This document shows positions 7,040 to 14,469 of a DNA stretch of 30,742 nucleotides, piece after piece; the stretch's first letter is position 1; each line of letters starts with the position of its first letter. The position numbers and the translations under genes are program-made. Below the pieces are notes generated by a model. It saw only the letters and a list, made by a program, of their open reading frames with translations. It was not told the origin of the DNA and searched no databases. This DNA comes from JAQBQZ01 sp964406475. GTDB lineage: Bacteria > Patescibacteriota > Minisyncoccia > Phycocordibacterales > CAIRYW01. Location of the stretch: positions 1 to 30,742 of the forward strand of contig CAYORS010000012.1 of the NCBI GenBank assembly GCA_964406475.1. Direction: 5' to 3'.

Positions 7040-8284
7040 ATGAACAAAAAAAAGATATCTTCAAATCTAAAAGAAAAAGAATCCAAAAAATCTCTTCCCC
7101 TCTCCATCTCACCCGAACTCGAACAAGCAGAAATGACAGCACGACATTTTGGATTTATTCCACTTCCCTATGTTGAAATAGAAAAAAGCGATCTTATCTC
7201 TGCAAAAAAATTCAGCGAATCCCATCTCGCAACGGTAAGACCATGGACCGAAGAAACAGAAAGATTTTCTGGGTATCTTGAAGAAAAAATCGCTCTTATG
7301 CGCAATTATATCGATCAAAAATGGAATAATATCGCAATTCCACTTTTGGGCTACTATGAAGGCCCCCTCAAAAATAATCCTCACCTCAAAAAAAGCAAAG
7401 ATACACAAACATTTAATCTTGAAGTTATTGGTTCTTCAAAACCAATATCTGAAGCGATGATTATAGAAACCGCGTTTGTTATTCTGAAAGAAAGATATCC
7501 AGATAAAAACCTTTGTGTTGAAATTAATTCTGTCGGAGACAAAGAGTCAATCGCACGCTTCACCAAAGAACTTCAAAACTACATCAAAAAAGAAATCAAC
7601 AAAATTCCTGCTTCTTATCGCACACCTCTCAAGAAAGATCCTTACATACTTTTTACCATCAAAGATGCTAAAGTAAAAGATTTTGTCGACAATGCCCCAA
7701 AGCCAATGAGTTTTCTTTCTGATGCGAGTCGCACACATTTTAAGGATGTATTAGAGTATCTTGAGTCACTCAATATCCCTTATGAAATAAACCACAAACT
7801 CGTCGGAAGCAAAAGTTATTGTAGTGAAGTGCTCTTTGAGATCAAAGAAGATAAAGAAATTTTTGCAATTGGCGAAAGATATAATAGTCTCACAAAAAAA
7901 ATCTGGGGCAAAAAAGACGTTCCTGCAATTGGTATCGCAATCCTTCTTCACCCTCACTTTGTTCAAGCAAAAAAGCCCACAAAAAATCAAAAAGAAGAAA
8001 TTCCAAAATTTTATTTTATACAGTTCGGAAATGAAGCAAAAAAGAAAAGTCTCTCAATCATCGAGACACTCCGAAAAGCAAAAATTGCCGTACATCAATC
8101 CCTATCAAAAGACAAACTCTCTGTTCAGCTTGCCCATGCAGAAAAGATGAATATCCCCTATATTATTATGATGGGTCAAAAAGAAGCTCTTGAAGAAACG
8201 GTTGTTGTACGACATATGATAACTCGTGCACAAGACACGATAGAAATAAGCAAACTAACCGTTCATCTCAAAAAACTCAAGTAG
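7040..8284 (+). CDS. Histidyl-tRNA synthetase-like protein with degenerate active site
   Basis: A 414-residue class II synthetase-fold protein. HisRS ancestry shows in LEVIGS followed by CVEINSVGDKESIARF, in GERYNSL (HisRS GGRYDGL), in VPAIGIAIL (motif 3 region), and in the C-terminal anticodon-binding-like domain (YIIMMGQKEALEETVVVRHM, then AQDTIEI). Catalytic signatures are lost. Motif 2 lacks the arginines of FRHERPQ. The histidine-binding RGLDYY is replaced by GSKSYC near residue 257. The motif 3 arginine is absent (LLHPHF). It is therefore probably not a working HisRS. HisZ is a known catalytically dead paralogue, but no histidine-synthesis genes are seen here. It lies just upstream of rpsU and ybeY. 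The actual role is unknown. Confidence 0.8.
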   Translation: MNKKKISSNLKEKESKKSLPLSISPELEQAEMTARHFGFIPLPYVEIEKSDLISAKKFSESHLATVRPWTEETERFSGYLEEKIALMRNYIDQKWNNIAIPLLGYYEGPLKNNPHLKKSKDTQTFNLEVIGSSKPISEAMIIETAFVILKERYPDKNLCVEINSVGDKESIARFTKELQNYIKKEINKIPASYRTPLKKDPYILFTIKDAKVKDFVDNAPKPMSFLSDASRTHFKDVLEYLESLNIPYEINHKLVGSKSYCSEVLFEIKEDKEIFAIGERYNSLTKKIWGKKDVPAIGIAILLHPHFVQAKKPTKNQKEEIPKFYFIQFGNEAKKKSLSIIETLRKAKIAVHQSLSKDKLSVQLAHAEKMNIPYIIMMGQKEALEETVVVRHMITRAQDTIEISKLTVHLKKLK

Positions 8285-8305
8285 TTGCGATGATTTGAAT
8301 ACTAT

Positions 8306-8311
8306 GATAAT
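8306..8311 (+). promoter_or_regulatory. -10-like box just upstream of rpsU
   Basis: GATAAT (or the overlapping TATGAT at 8303-8308) lies 11-14 bases before the rpsU ATG. Transcription from it would leave a leader of only a few bases, and no Shine-Dalgarno is present. Confidence 0.4.
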
Positions 8312-8322
8312 ATAGACCTTAT

Positions 8323-8568
8323 ATGGCAACAAACGTAGCAGTAGATAAAACAAATACAGAAAACAACACAACTATTATTAGACGTTTTACAAAGCGTGTT
8401 CAAGAATCTGGTATTGTCAAAAGAGTACGAGGAATCCGATATTCTGATCGCAACAGATCTCATTATGTAAGTAAGAAAAAGGCTCTTGAGGTCATCAAAA
8501 GACGTAAAGAACGAGAAAAACTTCTCAAGCTTGGTAAAATATCCCTCGTCAATAAAGGAAAAAGATAG
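8323..8568 (+). CDS. rpsU: Small ribosomal subunit protein bS21
   Basis: An 81-residue basic protein. The block IIRRFTKRVQESGIVKRVR matches the bS21 N-terminal helix (LRRFKRxxEKAGxxxExR), followed by a Lys/Arg-rich helix (KKKALEVIKRRKEREKLLKLGK). bS21 helps the 30S platform, near the anti-Shine-Dalgarno, during initiation. About 15 extra N-terminal residues, Asn/Thr-rich, precede the conserved core. A -10-like box lies about 11 bases upstream of the ATG, so the mRNA is nearly leaderless. The ybeY ORF starts 6 bases after the stop and contains a terminator-like hairpin that may end the rpsU transcript. Confidence 0.85.
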   Translation: MATNVAVDKTNTENNTTIIRRFTKRVQESGIVKRVRGIRYSDRNRSHYVSKKKALEVIKRRKEREKLLKLGKISLVNKGKR

Positions 8569-8574
8569 CCCCCT

Positions 8575-8964
8575 ATGACTGCCTCACTATCAGTCATACA
8601 TAAAGCAAAAAGCAATTCATCTGTAGATGAATTGCTTTTTGCTAAAATGAAAGACAAAATCCTGGGTAAAAAATATATTTTGAGTGTTGTATTTGTGGGT
8701 CCAAAAGAAATACAAAACATTAACAAAACATATCGACACAAGGACTATGTCACCGATATCTTAAGCTTTCCTCTTCAAAAAAATGAAGGGGAAATATTTA
8801 TTTGTCGATCAAAAGCAAATCAAAAATCAAAACTCTACAATCGCGACAAAGATAATTTTTTACTTTTTTTATTTATTCACGGACTTGTCCATTTGAAAGG
8901 ATTCGAACATGGTAGTAAAATGGATAAAGAAGAAGAGAAGTTTAGAAATTTTTTTCATATCTAA
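8575..8964 (+). CDS. ybeY: Endoribonuclease YbeY (rRNA maturation)
   Basis: YbeY is a zinc-dependent RNase for 16S rRNA 3'-end maturation and 70S quality control. The 129-residue protein is slightly short (family about 150). The metal-binding motif HGLVHLKGFEH is intact near the C-terminus, and YVTDILSFP plus GEIFIC match the conserved TDVLSFP...GDIxI region. The start at 8575 is preferred because it supplies the N-terminal strand and helix of the fold. A second ATG at 8647 would begin just after the hairpin at 8607-8640 but give a truncated fold. Its pairing with rpsU makes functional sense, since both act on the 30S 3' domain. Confidence 0.85.
   Translation: MTASLSVIHKAKSNSSVDELLFAKMKDKILGKKYILSVVFVGPKEIQNINKTYRHKDYVTDILSFPLQKNEGEIFICRSKANQKSKLYNRDKDNFLLFLFIHGLVHLKGFEHGSKMDKEEEKFRNFFHI
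8607..8640 (+). terminator. Perfect terminator-like hairpin inside the ybeY 5' coding region
   Basis: Fifteen-base perfect arms flank a TGTA loop, the right arm ending in TTTTT. It lies 38 bases after the rpsU stop yet within the ybeY reading frame (codons 11-22). It could terminate or attenuate rpsU transcripts before ybeY. Confidence 0.65.
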
Positions 8965-8993
8965 ACATTACCTCAATTCATTATTTTATTTTT

Positions 8994-10193
8994 ATGGCAA
9001 AAAAAATTTCAGTTGGTATCGACATCGGTTCGGCAATGATCAAAGTCATTGTCGCTGAATCCTATGAAAATGATCCGAAAACAAAACCTCAGATCATAGG
9101 CATTGGATACGCTGAATCTGATGGCGTCAGACATGGATACATCATAAACCAAGAAGATACAGCACGGAGCCTTCGTTATGCCATACATCAAGCCCAAAAA
9201 ACATCTGGTTACCGTATTGAAAAAGCGTATTTTTCTATTGGTTGCGAAGGAATGCAAGGAATAACAAGTACAGGTACAGTAGTCCTTGAATCCAAAGAAT
9301 CTACTGTCACACAATCAGACATTGAGATGGCAATCGAGCAATCGCAAGCAAATATTAACCCAGATGATATTCGCAACAAAGAAATCCTTCACACTATTCC
9401 CCTAAGTTACAAGGTAGACAATAAGCAAGTATCAGGCAAAGTATTAGGAATGATTGGAGAAAAGATCGAGGTAAAAACTTTTTTTATCACGGTAGCTACT
9501 CAACATATAGCAAGTCTTACTGAAGTAGCAAAACTTGCAAAAATAAATATTGAAGACATTATTGCATCTCCTCTCACTTCAAGTGTGACACTTCTTTCAA
9601 AATCTCAACTTATCGCAGGATGTGGTATGATCAATATGGGCGCAGAAACGATCTCTTGTACAGTTTTTGAAAATGGAGTCCCTATTTGTCTTGATATTTC
9701 ACCTATTGGAAGCCGTCAAATCACACATGATATTGCACTTGGATTTAAGGTTGGACTTGAAGAAGCAGAACGAATCAAAGTATCTCGTATTGACAGCTTA
9801 CCCTATCCTCGAAGAAAAATAGAAGAAATAGTCAAAGCCCGCCTTGAAGATGCCTGTGATTTTATTCAAGGTACTCTCAAAAAAAATAATAAACAAGGCT
9901 TGTTGCCTGCAGGTATTCTGATTACCGGAGGTGCTGCATTAAATATTTATATTGAAGACTTAATCAAAGAAAAAGTACGACTTCCATCAAAAAAAATCGG
10001 AATCAAATTTGACAAAGAATCTAAAGTTCCAGTCCCTGATGCCACATGGTCTGTTGCATATGGTCTTGCTACCATCGGTATCGAAAGTAATGAAAGTCAA
10101 ACACGCGGATCCCCATTCATAAGGATAATGAATAAAGGTCTTTCAAAGTCAATAAAAGATATAAAAAGATTTTTTAAAAAAATCCTACCCTAA
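8994..10193 (+). CDS. ftsA: Cell division protein FtsA
   Basis: FtsA is the actin-like protein that tethers FtsZ filaments to the membrane. The 399-residue protein has the phosphate-1 motif GIDIGSAMIKVIV at the N-terminus, the FtsA-type SHS2-like insertion, the adenosine motif ILITGGAALN near residue 308, and a basic amphipathic C-terminal helix (KGLSKSIKDIKRFFKKILP) fit for membrane targeting. The phosphate-2 motif, usually DIGGGTTD, reads NMGAETIS near residue 218, replacing the aspartate with asparagine. It sits directly upstream of ftsZ, the classic arrangement. Confidence 0.95.
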   Translation: MAKKISVGIDIGSAMIKVIVAESYENDPKTKPQIIGIGYAESDGVRHGYIINQEDTARSLRYAIHQAQKTSGYRIEKAYFSIGCEGMQGITSTGTVVLESKESTVTQSDIEMAIEQSQANINPDDIRNKEILHTIPLSYKVDNKQVSGKVLGMIGEKIEVKTFFITVATQHIASLTEVAKLAKINIEDIIASPLTSSVTLLSKSQLIAGCGMINMGAETISCTVFENGVPICLDISPIGSRQITHDIALGFKVGLEEAERIKVSRIDSLPYPRRKIEEIVKARLEDACDFIQGTLKKNNKQGLLPAGILITGGAALNIYIEDLIKEKVRLPSKKIGIKFDKESKVPVPDATWSVAYGLATIGIESNESQTRGSPFIRIMNKGLSKSIKDIKRFFKKILP

Positions 10194-10274
10194 CAAAAAG
10201 CCTTATTTTATAACATAAAACTGGAAAACAACCGTCAATGTATGTCAATTCTGTTTTATTTTCTGTTTATCTGA

Positions 10275-10280
10275 TATGAT
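10275..10280 (+). promoter_or_regulatory. Extended -10 box upstream of ftsZ
   Basis: TGATATGAT forms an extended -10 (TG at 10272-10273). It lies 27 bases before the ftsZ ATG, predicting a leader of roughly 20 bases without a Shine-Dalgarno and giving ftsZ a promoter of its own in the 114-bp ftsA-ftsZ gap. Confidence 0.45.
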
Positions 10281-10307
10281 TACTCCACTAAATAATCATA
10301 AACCTAT

Positions 10308-11462
10308 ATGGCACAAATTAAACCAGAAGTAGAAACATTTGCACGAATTAAAGTTATCGGCGTAGGAGGATCAGGTAAGAACGCCTTGAACCATATGTTT
10401 AACTCAAAAGTTAAAGGGGTTGATTTTATTGCCGTAAACACAGACGCTCAAGACCTCCATAATTCTCTTGCAAAGAAAAAAATTCATATAGGAAAAAATC
10501 TCACAAAAGGACTCGGTGCAGGAATGAATCCAGAAATCGGTAAACGTGCCGCAGAAGAAACAAAAGAAGAAATACAAGAATCAATCAAAGGTGCAGATAT
10601 GGTGTTTATTGCTGGAGGAATGGGAGGTGGAACATGTACTGGCGCTTCTCCTGTTGTTGCACAAATAGCAAAAGAACTTGGTACACTTACTATTGGTGTT
10701 GTCACACGACCATTTTCTTTTGAAGGTCCGCAACGTGTGCGACTTGCAGAGGCTGGTATCGAAGAACTTCGGAAAGCTGTTGATGCAATCATCATCATCC
10801 CAAACGACAGACTTTTTGCAGCAGTATCAAAGGACACACCAGCAAGTCAGGCATTTATGATGTGCGATGAGGTTTTGAAACAAGCTGTCGAAGGTATTTC
10901 TGATCTTATTACAACACCAGGTATTATCGGCAACATTGACTTTGCTGATATTCGAACAGTCTTGGAAGATGCAGGAAGTGCTCTTGTAGGTATCGGACTT
11001 GCATCAGGAGACAACCGAGCCATAGAAGCTGCTCGCAATGCAATCAATTCTCCTCTTCTTGATGTTTCAATTACAGGATCAAAAGGTGTTTTGTTCTCTA
11101 TTGCAGGAGGTGATGATATTACAATGTTTGAAATTCAAGATGCCGCAAAAGTCATCACAGATTCAGTTGACCCTAACGCAAAAATTATTTTTGGCACAGT
11201 TCGTGACGAAAAACTCAAAAAAGGAGAAATCAAAGTAACAGTTGTTGCTGCAGGGTTCCCAAGTGAAGCACCAAAAAAACCTCTTTTCGATGGCAAAATC
11301 TTTAACAGTATTGTTCAATCAAACTCTTCACAACAAGAACCTAAAGTTGAAATGCCAAGTCAAACAAACAAAAACGATACTCCTCAACCTAAAATTGAAG
11401 ATGAAGATGATGATTGGGGTTCTGTACCAGCTTTTCTTCGACGACCTAAACAAACAAAATAA
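10308..11462 (+). CDS. ftsZ: Cell division protein FtsZ
   Basis: FtsZ is the tubulin-like GTPase that forms the division ring. The 384-residue protein has the N-terminal GVGGSGKNALNHM nucleotide loop, the signature-loop region FIAGGMGGGTCTGASP, RVRLAEAGIEEL, the NxDFADI synergy (T7) loop, and a variable acidic linker ending in the conserved tail DDDWGSVPAFLRRP that binds FtsA. The tubulin signature GGGTGTG has Cys at its fifth position (Cys110). Start at the ATG with KPEVETFARIKVIGVGG following, as usual for the family. Identity is not in doubt; the cysteine is the only anomaly. Confidence 0.97.
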   Translation: MAQIKPEVETFARIKVIGVGGSGKNALNHMFNSKVKGVDFIAVNTDAQDLHNSLAKKKIHIGKNLTKGLGAGMNPEIGKRAAEETKEEIQESIKGADMVFIAGGMGGGTCTGASPVVAQIAKELGTLTIGVVTRPFSFEGPQRVRLAEAGIEELRKAVDAIIIIPNDRLFAAVSKDTPASQAFMMCDEVLKQAVEGISDLITTPGIIGNIDFADIRTVLEDAGSALVGIGLASGDNRAIEAARNAINSPLLDVSITGSKGVLFSIAGGDDITMFEIQDAAKVITDSVDPNAKIIFGTVRDEKLKKGEIKVTVVAAGFPSEAPKKPLFDGKIFNSIVQSNSSQQEPKVEMPSQTNKNDTPQPKIEDEDDDWGSVPAFLRRPKQTK

Positions 11463-11482
11463 ACAATTTGTATTTGTTTTGA

Positions 11483-11488
11483 TATAAT
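11483..11488 (+). promoter_or_regulatory. Extended -10 box of trxB
   Basis: TGATATAAT (TG at 11480-11481) is a near-perfect extended -10 element. The trxB ATG starts only 10 bases after it, so the transcript should have a leader of about 2-3 bases. No obvious -35 is present, consistent with extended -10 promoters. Confidence 0.6.
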
Positions 11489-11497
11489 ATAGCCTAT

Positions 11498-12424
11498 ATG
11501 AACTACGAACTTATTATTATTGGGGCTGGTCCCGCTGGTGTTGCAGCTGGTGTCTATGCTGGACGCAAACGTATCAAATCACTTGTTGTCACCCACTCTT
11601 TTGAGAGTCAGAGCACTGTTTCAGAAAATATACAAAACTGGATAGGAACACCTTCTATCTCAGGCAAAGATTTTGCATTATCTCTCGAAACACATCTGCG
11701 AGCTTATGCTGGTGATTTTTTGTCCATCAAAACAAATTCAAAAATCAAAACAATACAAAAAATTGAAGGAGGGTTTTCTGTTGTCACAGAAAAAGACGAA
11801 CAATTCACAACTAAGACAATTCTTATTGCTACAGGAAGCTCACGAAGAAAACTTACCATTCCTGGAGCGGATACATTTGAACACAAAGGACTTACATACT
11901 GTGCAACATGTGATGGTCCACTTTTTGATGGCCAAGATGTATTGGTAATAGGAGGAGGCAATGCAGCATTTGAAACAGCAGCTCAGCTTGCTGCATACTG
12001 TAAAAGCGTCACTATCCTCAATCGAAGTGATAGTTTTCGTGCTGATGCTATCACTGTTGAAAAAGTACTGAGTAAACCAAACATCATATCAATCAAAAAC
12101 GCAACACCAAAAGAGGTAAAGGGTGATGTATTGGTGAATGCTTTTATATATACAGACGAAACAACAGGACAAGTTGTCGAACTCAAAGTCACCGGTATTT
12201 TTGTTGAAATCGGACTTGATGCAAACACTGGATACGCAAAAGACATTGTCGACAGAACACCAACAGGACAAGTTATTGTTGATCCGCAAACACAACAGAC
12301 CCGAACTCCTGGTATTTGGGCTGCTGGCGATTGTACAAATGGTCTCTATCATCAAAACAACATTGCAGCAGGAGATGCGGTGAAAGCACTTGAGGATATC
12401 TATATATATCTCCACGCAAGATAA
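11498..12424 (+). CDS. trxB: Thioredoxin reductase (flavoprotein, NAD(P)H-type)
   Basis: The 308-residue protein is family-length and carries the FAD-binding GAGPAGVAAGVYAGR, the redox-active Cys135-Ala-Thr-Cys138, the nucleotide-binding GGGNAAFETA, and the C-terminal FAD motif IWAAGDCTN. The NADPH 2'-phosphate motif, normally HRRDxFR, is NRSDSFR here, so cofactor preference may differ (inference). Together with the glutaredoxin-like gene at 14177 it forms thiol-redox capacity in the window. It converges on the CofE-like gene with a single base between the stop codons and no terminator between them. Confidence 0.93.
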   Translation: MNYELIIIGAGPAGVAAGVYAGRKRIKSLVVTHSFESQSTVSENIQNWIGTPSISGKDFALSLETHLRAYAGDFLSIKTNSKIKTIQKIEGGFSVVTEKDEQFTTKTILIATGSSRRKLTIPGADTFEHKGLTYCATCDGPLFDGQDVLVIGGGNAAFETAAQLAAYCKSVTILNRSDSFRADAITVEKVLSKPNIISIKNATPKEVKGDVLVNAFIYTDETTGQVVELKVTGIFVEIGLDANTGYAKDIVDRTPTGQVIVDPQTQQTRTPGIWAAGDCTNGLYHQNNIAAGDAVKALEDIYIYLHAR

Positions 12425-12425
12425 T

Positions 12426-13142
12426 TTATTTGTCTTTTTTCAAAAAATAAGAAAGATATGGAGTATACATATCTTCTGTGAGAGAAATAAAAATTTCATT
12501 CGAATTGGCCTTTTTGTTTGTAAAAAAGTGTGAAGGCACCCCACTTATAATACAAAGTGGCTTTCTTTCCGCAGCTTCCCCCATTTCAAAAACCCCCGCA
12601 CAAGCCAAAGTATCAGGAATGTTGATACGAGAGAATCTCATCTTTTTACCAAAAATATCTTTCACACCTCTATAACAAAAGAGTCCTTTGATGCCTGCAT
12701 ATCCTATCGCTCTGCCAAAAACCCCAGCTTTTAGTGGTTCAGTCCGACTATCTGTGATGATAACTCCTAGTTTTTTTATATGATACTTTCTTTTCAAAAT
12801 AGCTTGAATTTTTTGGGCCCATACATAACTGTCACGAGGAAGCAAAATAAGCTCTCCCTTTGCATTTGATTTGTCTACACCAGCAGAGGCAAGAATTCTT
12901 CTATTTTTCATCGTAATCCATGCCCACTGTGTTTTTAATGCATAATCACTCTCTTTTTTAATAATATTTTTTTTATCTCCAAAAGAAGTAAAAGGAACAA
13001 CAGAACCTTCTGCGAGTGATAGTATTTTTGATGTAATAAGCACCACATCACCTTCTTTTATTTTTTTAAAATTACTTAAAATAAAATGATTGATATCATC
13101 CCCTTTTTTAAAAATTTTTGTTTTTATTGCATTGATCTGCAT
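12426..13142 (-). CDS. F420-0:gamma-glutamyl ligase (CofE)-like protein
   Basis: A 238-residue protein of the CofE family. Visible family blocks are EGDVVLITSKILSLAEG, LLPRDSYVWAQKIQ, TDSRTEPLKAGVFGRAIGYAGI, and DTLACAGVFEMGEA followed by a conserved PLCIISGVP. CofE adds glutamates to coenzyme F420-0 in archaea and actinobacteria. No other F420 gene is seen here, so the real substrate is unknown. I take the start as the ATG at 13142 (MQINAIKTK), 4 bases after the upstream methyltransferase stop, rather than a 28-residue extension that would overlap that gene. Confidence 0.82.
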   Translation of the reverse strand: MQINAIKTKIFKKGDDINHFILSNFKKIKEGDVVLITSKILSLAEGSVVPFTSFGDKKNIIKKESDYALKTQWAWITMKNRRILASAGVDKSNAKGELILLPRDSYVWAQKIQAILKRKYHIKKLGVIITDSRTEPLKAGVFGRAIGYAGIKGLFCYRGVKDIFGKKMRFSRINIPDTLACAGVFEMGEAAERKPLCIISGVPSHFFTNKKANSNEIFISLTEDMYTPYLSYFLKKDK

Positions 13143-13146
13143 TTTT

Positions 13147-14019
13147 CTATGACACAAAAGACCAACGAGCTGATATACCGCACGGCAACACCCTTCCTGA
13201 TTTTTCTTCAATAAAAACCTCACCATTATCTATGGAACCACCAAAACTACTTAACAAATCTAACATATTTTGTTTGTAGGCAACACTTGAATAACCAGAT
13301 GAATATCCATTGATCACAAAAAATGCCGGGTTGTCTGATAGAAGCTTTTTTACTGAATTAACAAACTCTACAAACATTTCTTCAATACGCCACAGCTGTC
13401 CTGAAGGACCGTGACCGAAAGCTGGTGGATCCATCACAATAGCATCATATTTTTGTCCTCTCTTAATCTCTTTTTGCACAAAATCAAACGCATCTTCAAG
13501 AATCCATCGAATAGGGCAATCTTTTAAAGCAGATAATTCAGCATTATACCGAGCCCAAGTAATAGCACTCTTTGAAGCATCAATATGACAGACATGGGCA
13601 CCAGCTTTTGCACAGACAAGAGACGCACCTCCGGTATACCCAAACAAATTAAGCACTTTTACTTCTTTTTTGTGTATCTTTTGATACTCCTTTAAGATAT
13701 TTTGCATCCACATCCAGTTTGTTAATTGTTCGGGAAAAAGTCCTGTGTGCTTAAAAGGTGTAGGTGAAATTTTGAGCACCAATCCGCCAAAATTAATATT
13801 CCATTCTTTTGGAAGGTTGTTCTTGCACTGCCATTTACCCGACGAACCCTCTCGAACAAATGACGCATCTGCACGAGACCAGATTTCTGGGTTTGTTTTT
13901 TGCCATAGAGCCTGGGGATCAGGCCTTCTTAACACATACTCACCAAACCGCTCAAGTTTTTCACCATCTCCACTATCCAAAAGCTCGTACTCATCTTGTC
14001 TTTTTACATAATCAATCAT
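13147..14019 (-). CDS. Class I SAM-dependent methyltransferase, RlmI-like
   Basis: A 290-residue protein similar to the 23S rRNA m5C methyltransferases of COG1092. The SAM-binding motif I reads VLNLFGYTGGASLVCAKAGA, the acidic loop is HIDASKSAITWARYNA, and the catalytic-region motif IV is DAIVMDPPAFGHG. The N-terminal part includes KISPTPFKHTGLFPEQ, typical of this family (F-x-x-xGLFP-x-Q). An RNA target is likely by family but the exact base cannot be told. Its stop is 4 bases before the CofE-like start, suggesting co-transcription. Confidence 0.85.
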   Translation of the reverse strand: MIDYVKRQDEYELLDSGDGEKLERFGEYVLRRPDPQALWQKTNPEIWSRADASFVREGSSGKWQCKNNLPKEWNINFGGLVLKISPTPFKHTGLFPEQLTNWMWMQNILKEYQKIHKKEVKVLNLFGYTGGASLVCAKAGAHVCHIDASKSAITWARYNAELSALKDCPIRWILEDAFDFVQKEIKRGQKYDAIVMDPPAFGHGPSGQLWRIEEMFVEFVNSVKKLLSDNPAFFVINGYSSGYSSVAYKQNMLDLLSSFGGSIDNGEVFIEEKSGRVLPCGISARWSFVS

Positions 14020-14050
14020 AATAATAATTTTAACATTTTAAATTGTTTGA

Positions 14051-14122
14051 TGCCCCTAGCACGAATCGAACGTACATCTATCCCTTAGGACGGGACTGTT
14101 CTATCCATTGAACTACAGGGGC
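14051..14122 (-). tRNA. tRNA-Arg(CCT)
   Basis: A 72-base cloverleaf on the minus strand. The acceptor GCCCCTG pairs with TAGGGGC with one G-U at the seventh pair. The D arm is GTTC/GAAC, the anticodon stem GTCCC/GGGAT with loop GTCCTAA (anticodon CCT), and the T arm GTACG/CGTGC with TTCGATT. The discriminator base is A. No CCA is encoded. It reads the rare AGG codon. Confidence 0.93.
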
Positions 14123-14140
14123 AGAGAAACCTAATATAGC

Positions 14141-14170
14141 AAAAAACATTCGCTTGCGCGAATGTTTTTT
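14141..14170. terminator. Bidirectional intrinsic terminator
   Basis: A perfect 13-bp stem with a 4-base TTGC loop and flanking A and T runs. It lies 6 bases beyond the stop of the glutaredoxin-like gene and separates it from the tRNA-Arg gene. Confidence 0.85.
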
Positions 14171-14176
14171 TTCTTT

Positions 14177-14407
14177 TTATTGAGTCAATTGATCAAGACG
14201 ATCTTCATCAAATCCAACAATAATCTCACCATTGAAATCAAGTACAGGAACCCCTAATTGCCCACTCTTCTCTACCATTTCCTTACGTTTATCGTGAAGA
14301 GCTGCAACATCGTATTCTTCGTAAGCAATATTTTTTGCTGCCAAATACTCTTTGACTTTTTTACAATAATGACAACTTGGTGTGCTATAAACAATAATCT
14401 GAGCCAT
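14177..14407 (-). CDS. Glutaredoxin-like thiol-disulfide protein
   Basis: A 76-residue thioredoxin-fold protein with the active-site motif CHYC (residues 12-15) after the first strand, the cis-proline segment GVPVLDF, and the C-terminal GFDEDRLDQL helix typical of small glutaredoxins/NrdH. It could reduce ribonucleotide reductase or other thiols, with electrons possibly from the trxB product (inference; NrdH proteins are reduced by thioredoxin reductase). A strong terminator follows at 14141-14170. Confidence 0.85.
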   Translation of the reverse strand: MAQIIVYSTPSCHYCKKVKEYLAAKNIAYEEYDVAALHDKRKEMVEKSGQLGVPVLDFNGEIIVGFDEDRLDQLTQ

Positions 14408-14469
14408 ATGTATAGACTTTTATATTAATACGCTTATTATAAACAAAACCTTGTTTTTTAAAATATGTA

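Noticed and set aside
13143..13226. 28-residue N-terminal extension of the CofE-like protein
   Set aside because: It overlaps the methyltransferase 3' end and the family block begins at the ATG at 13142.
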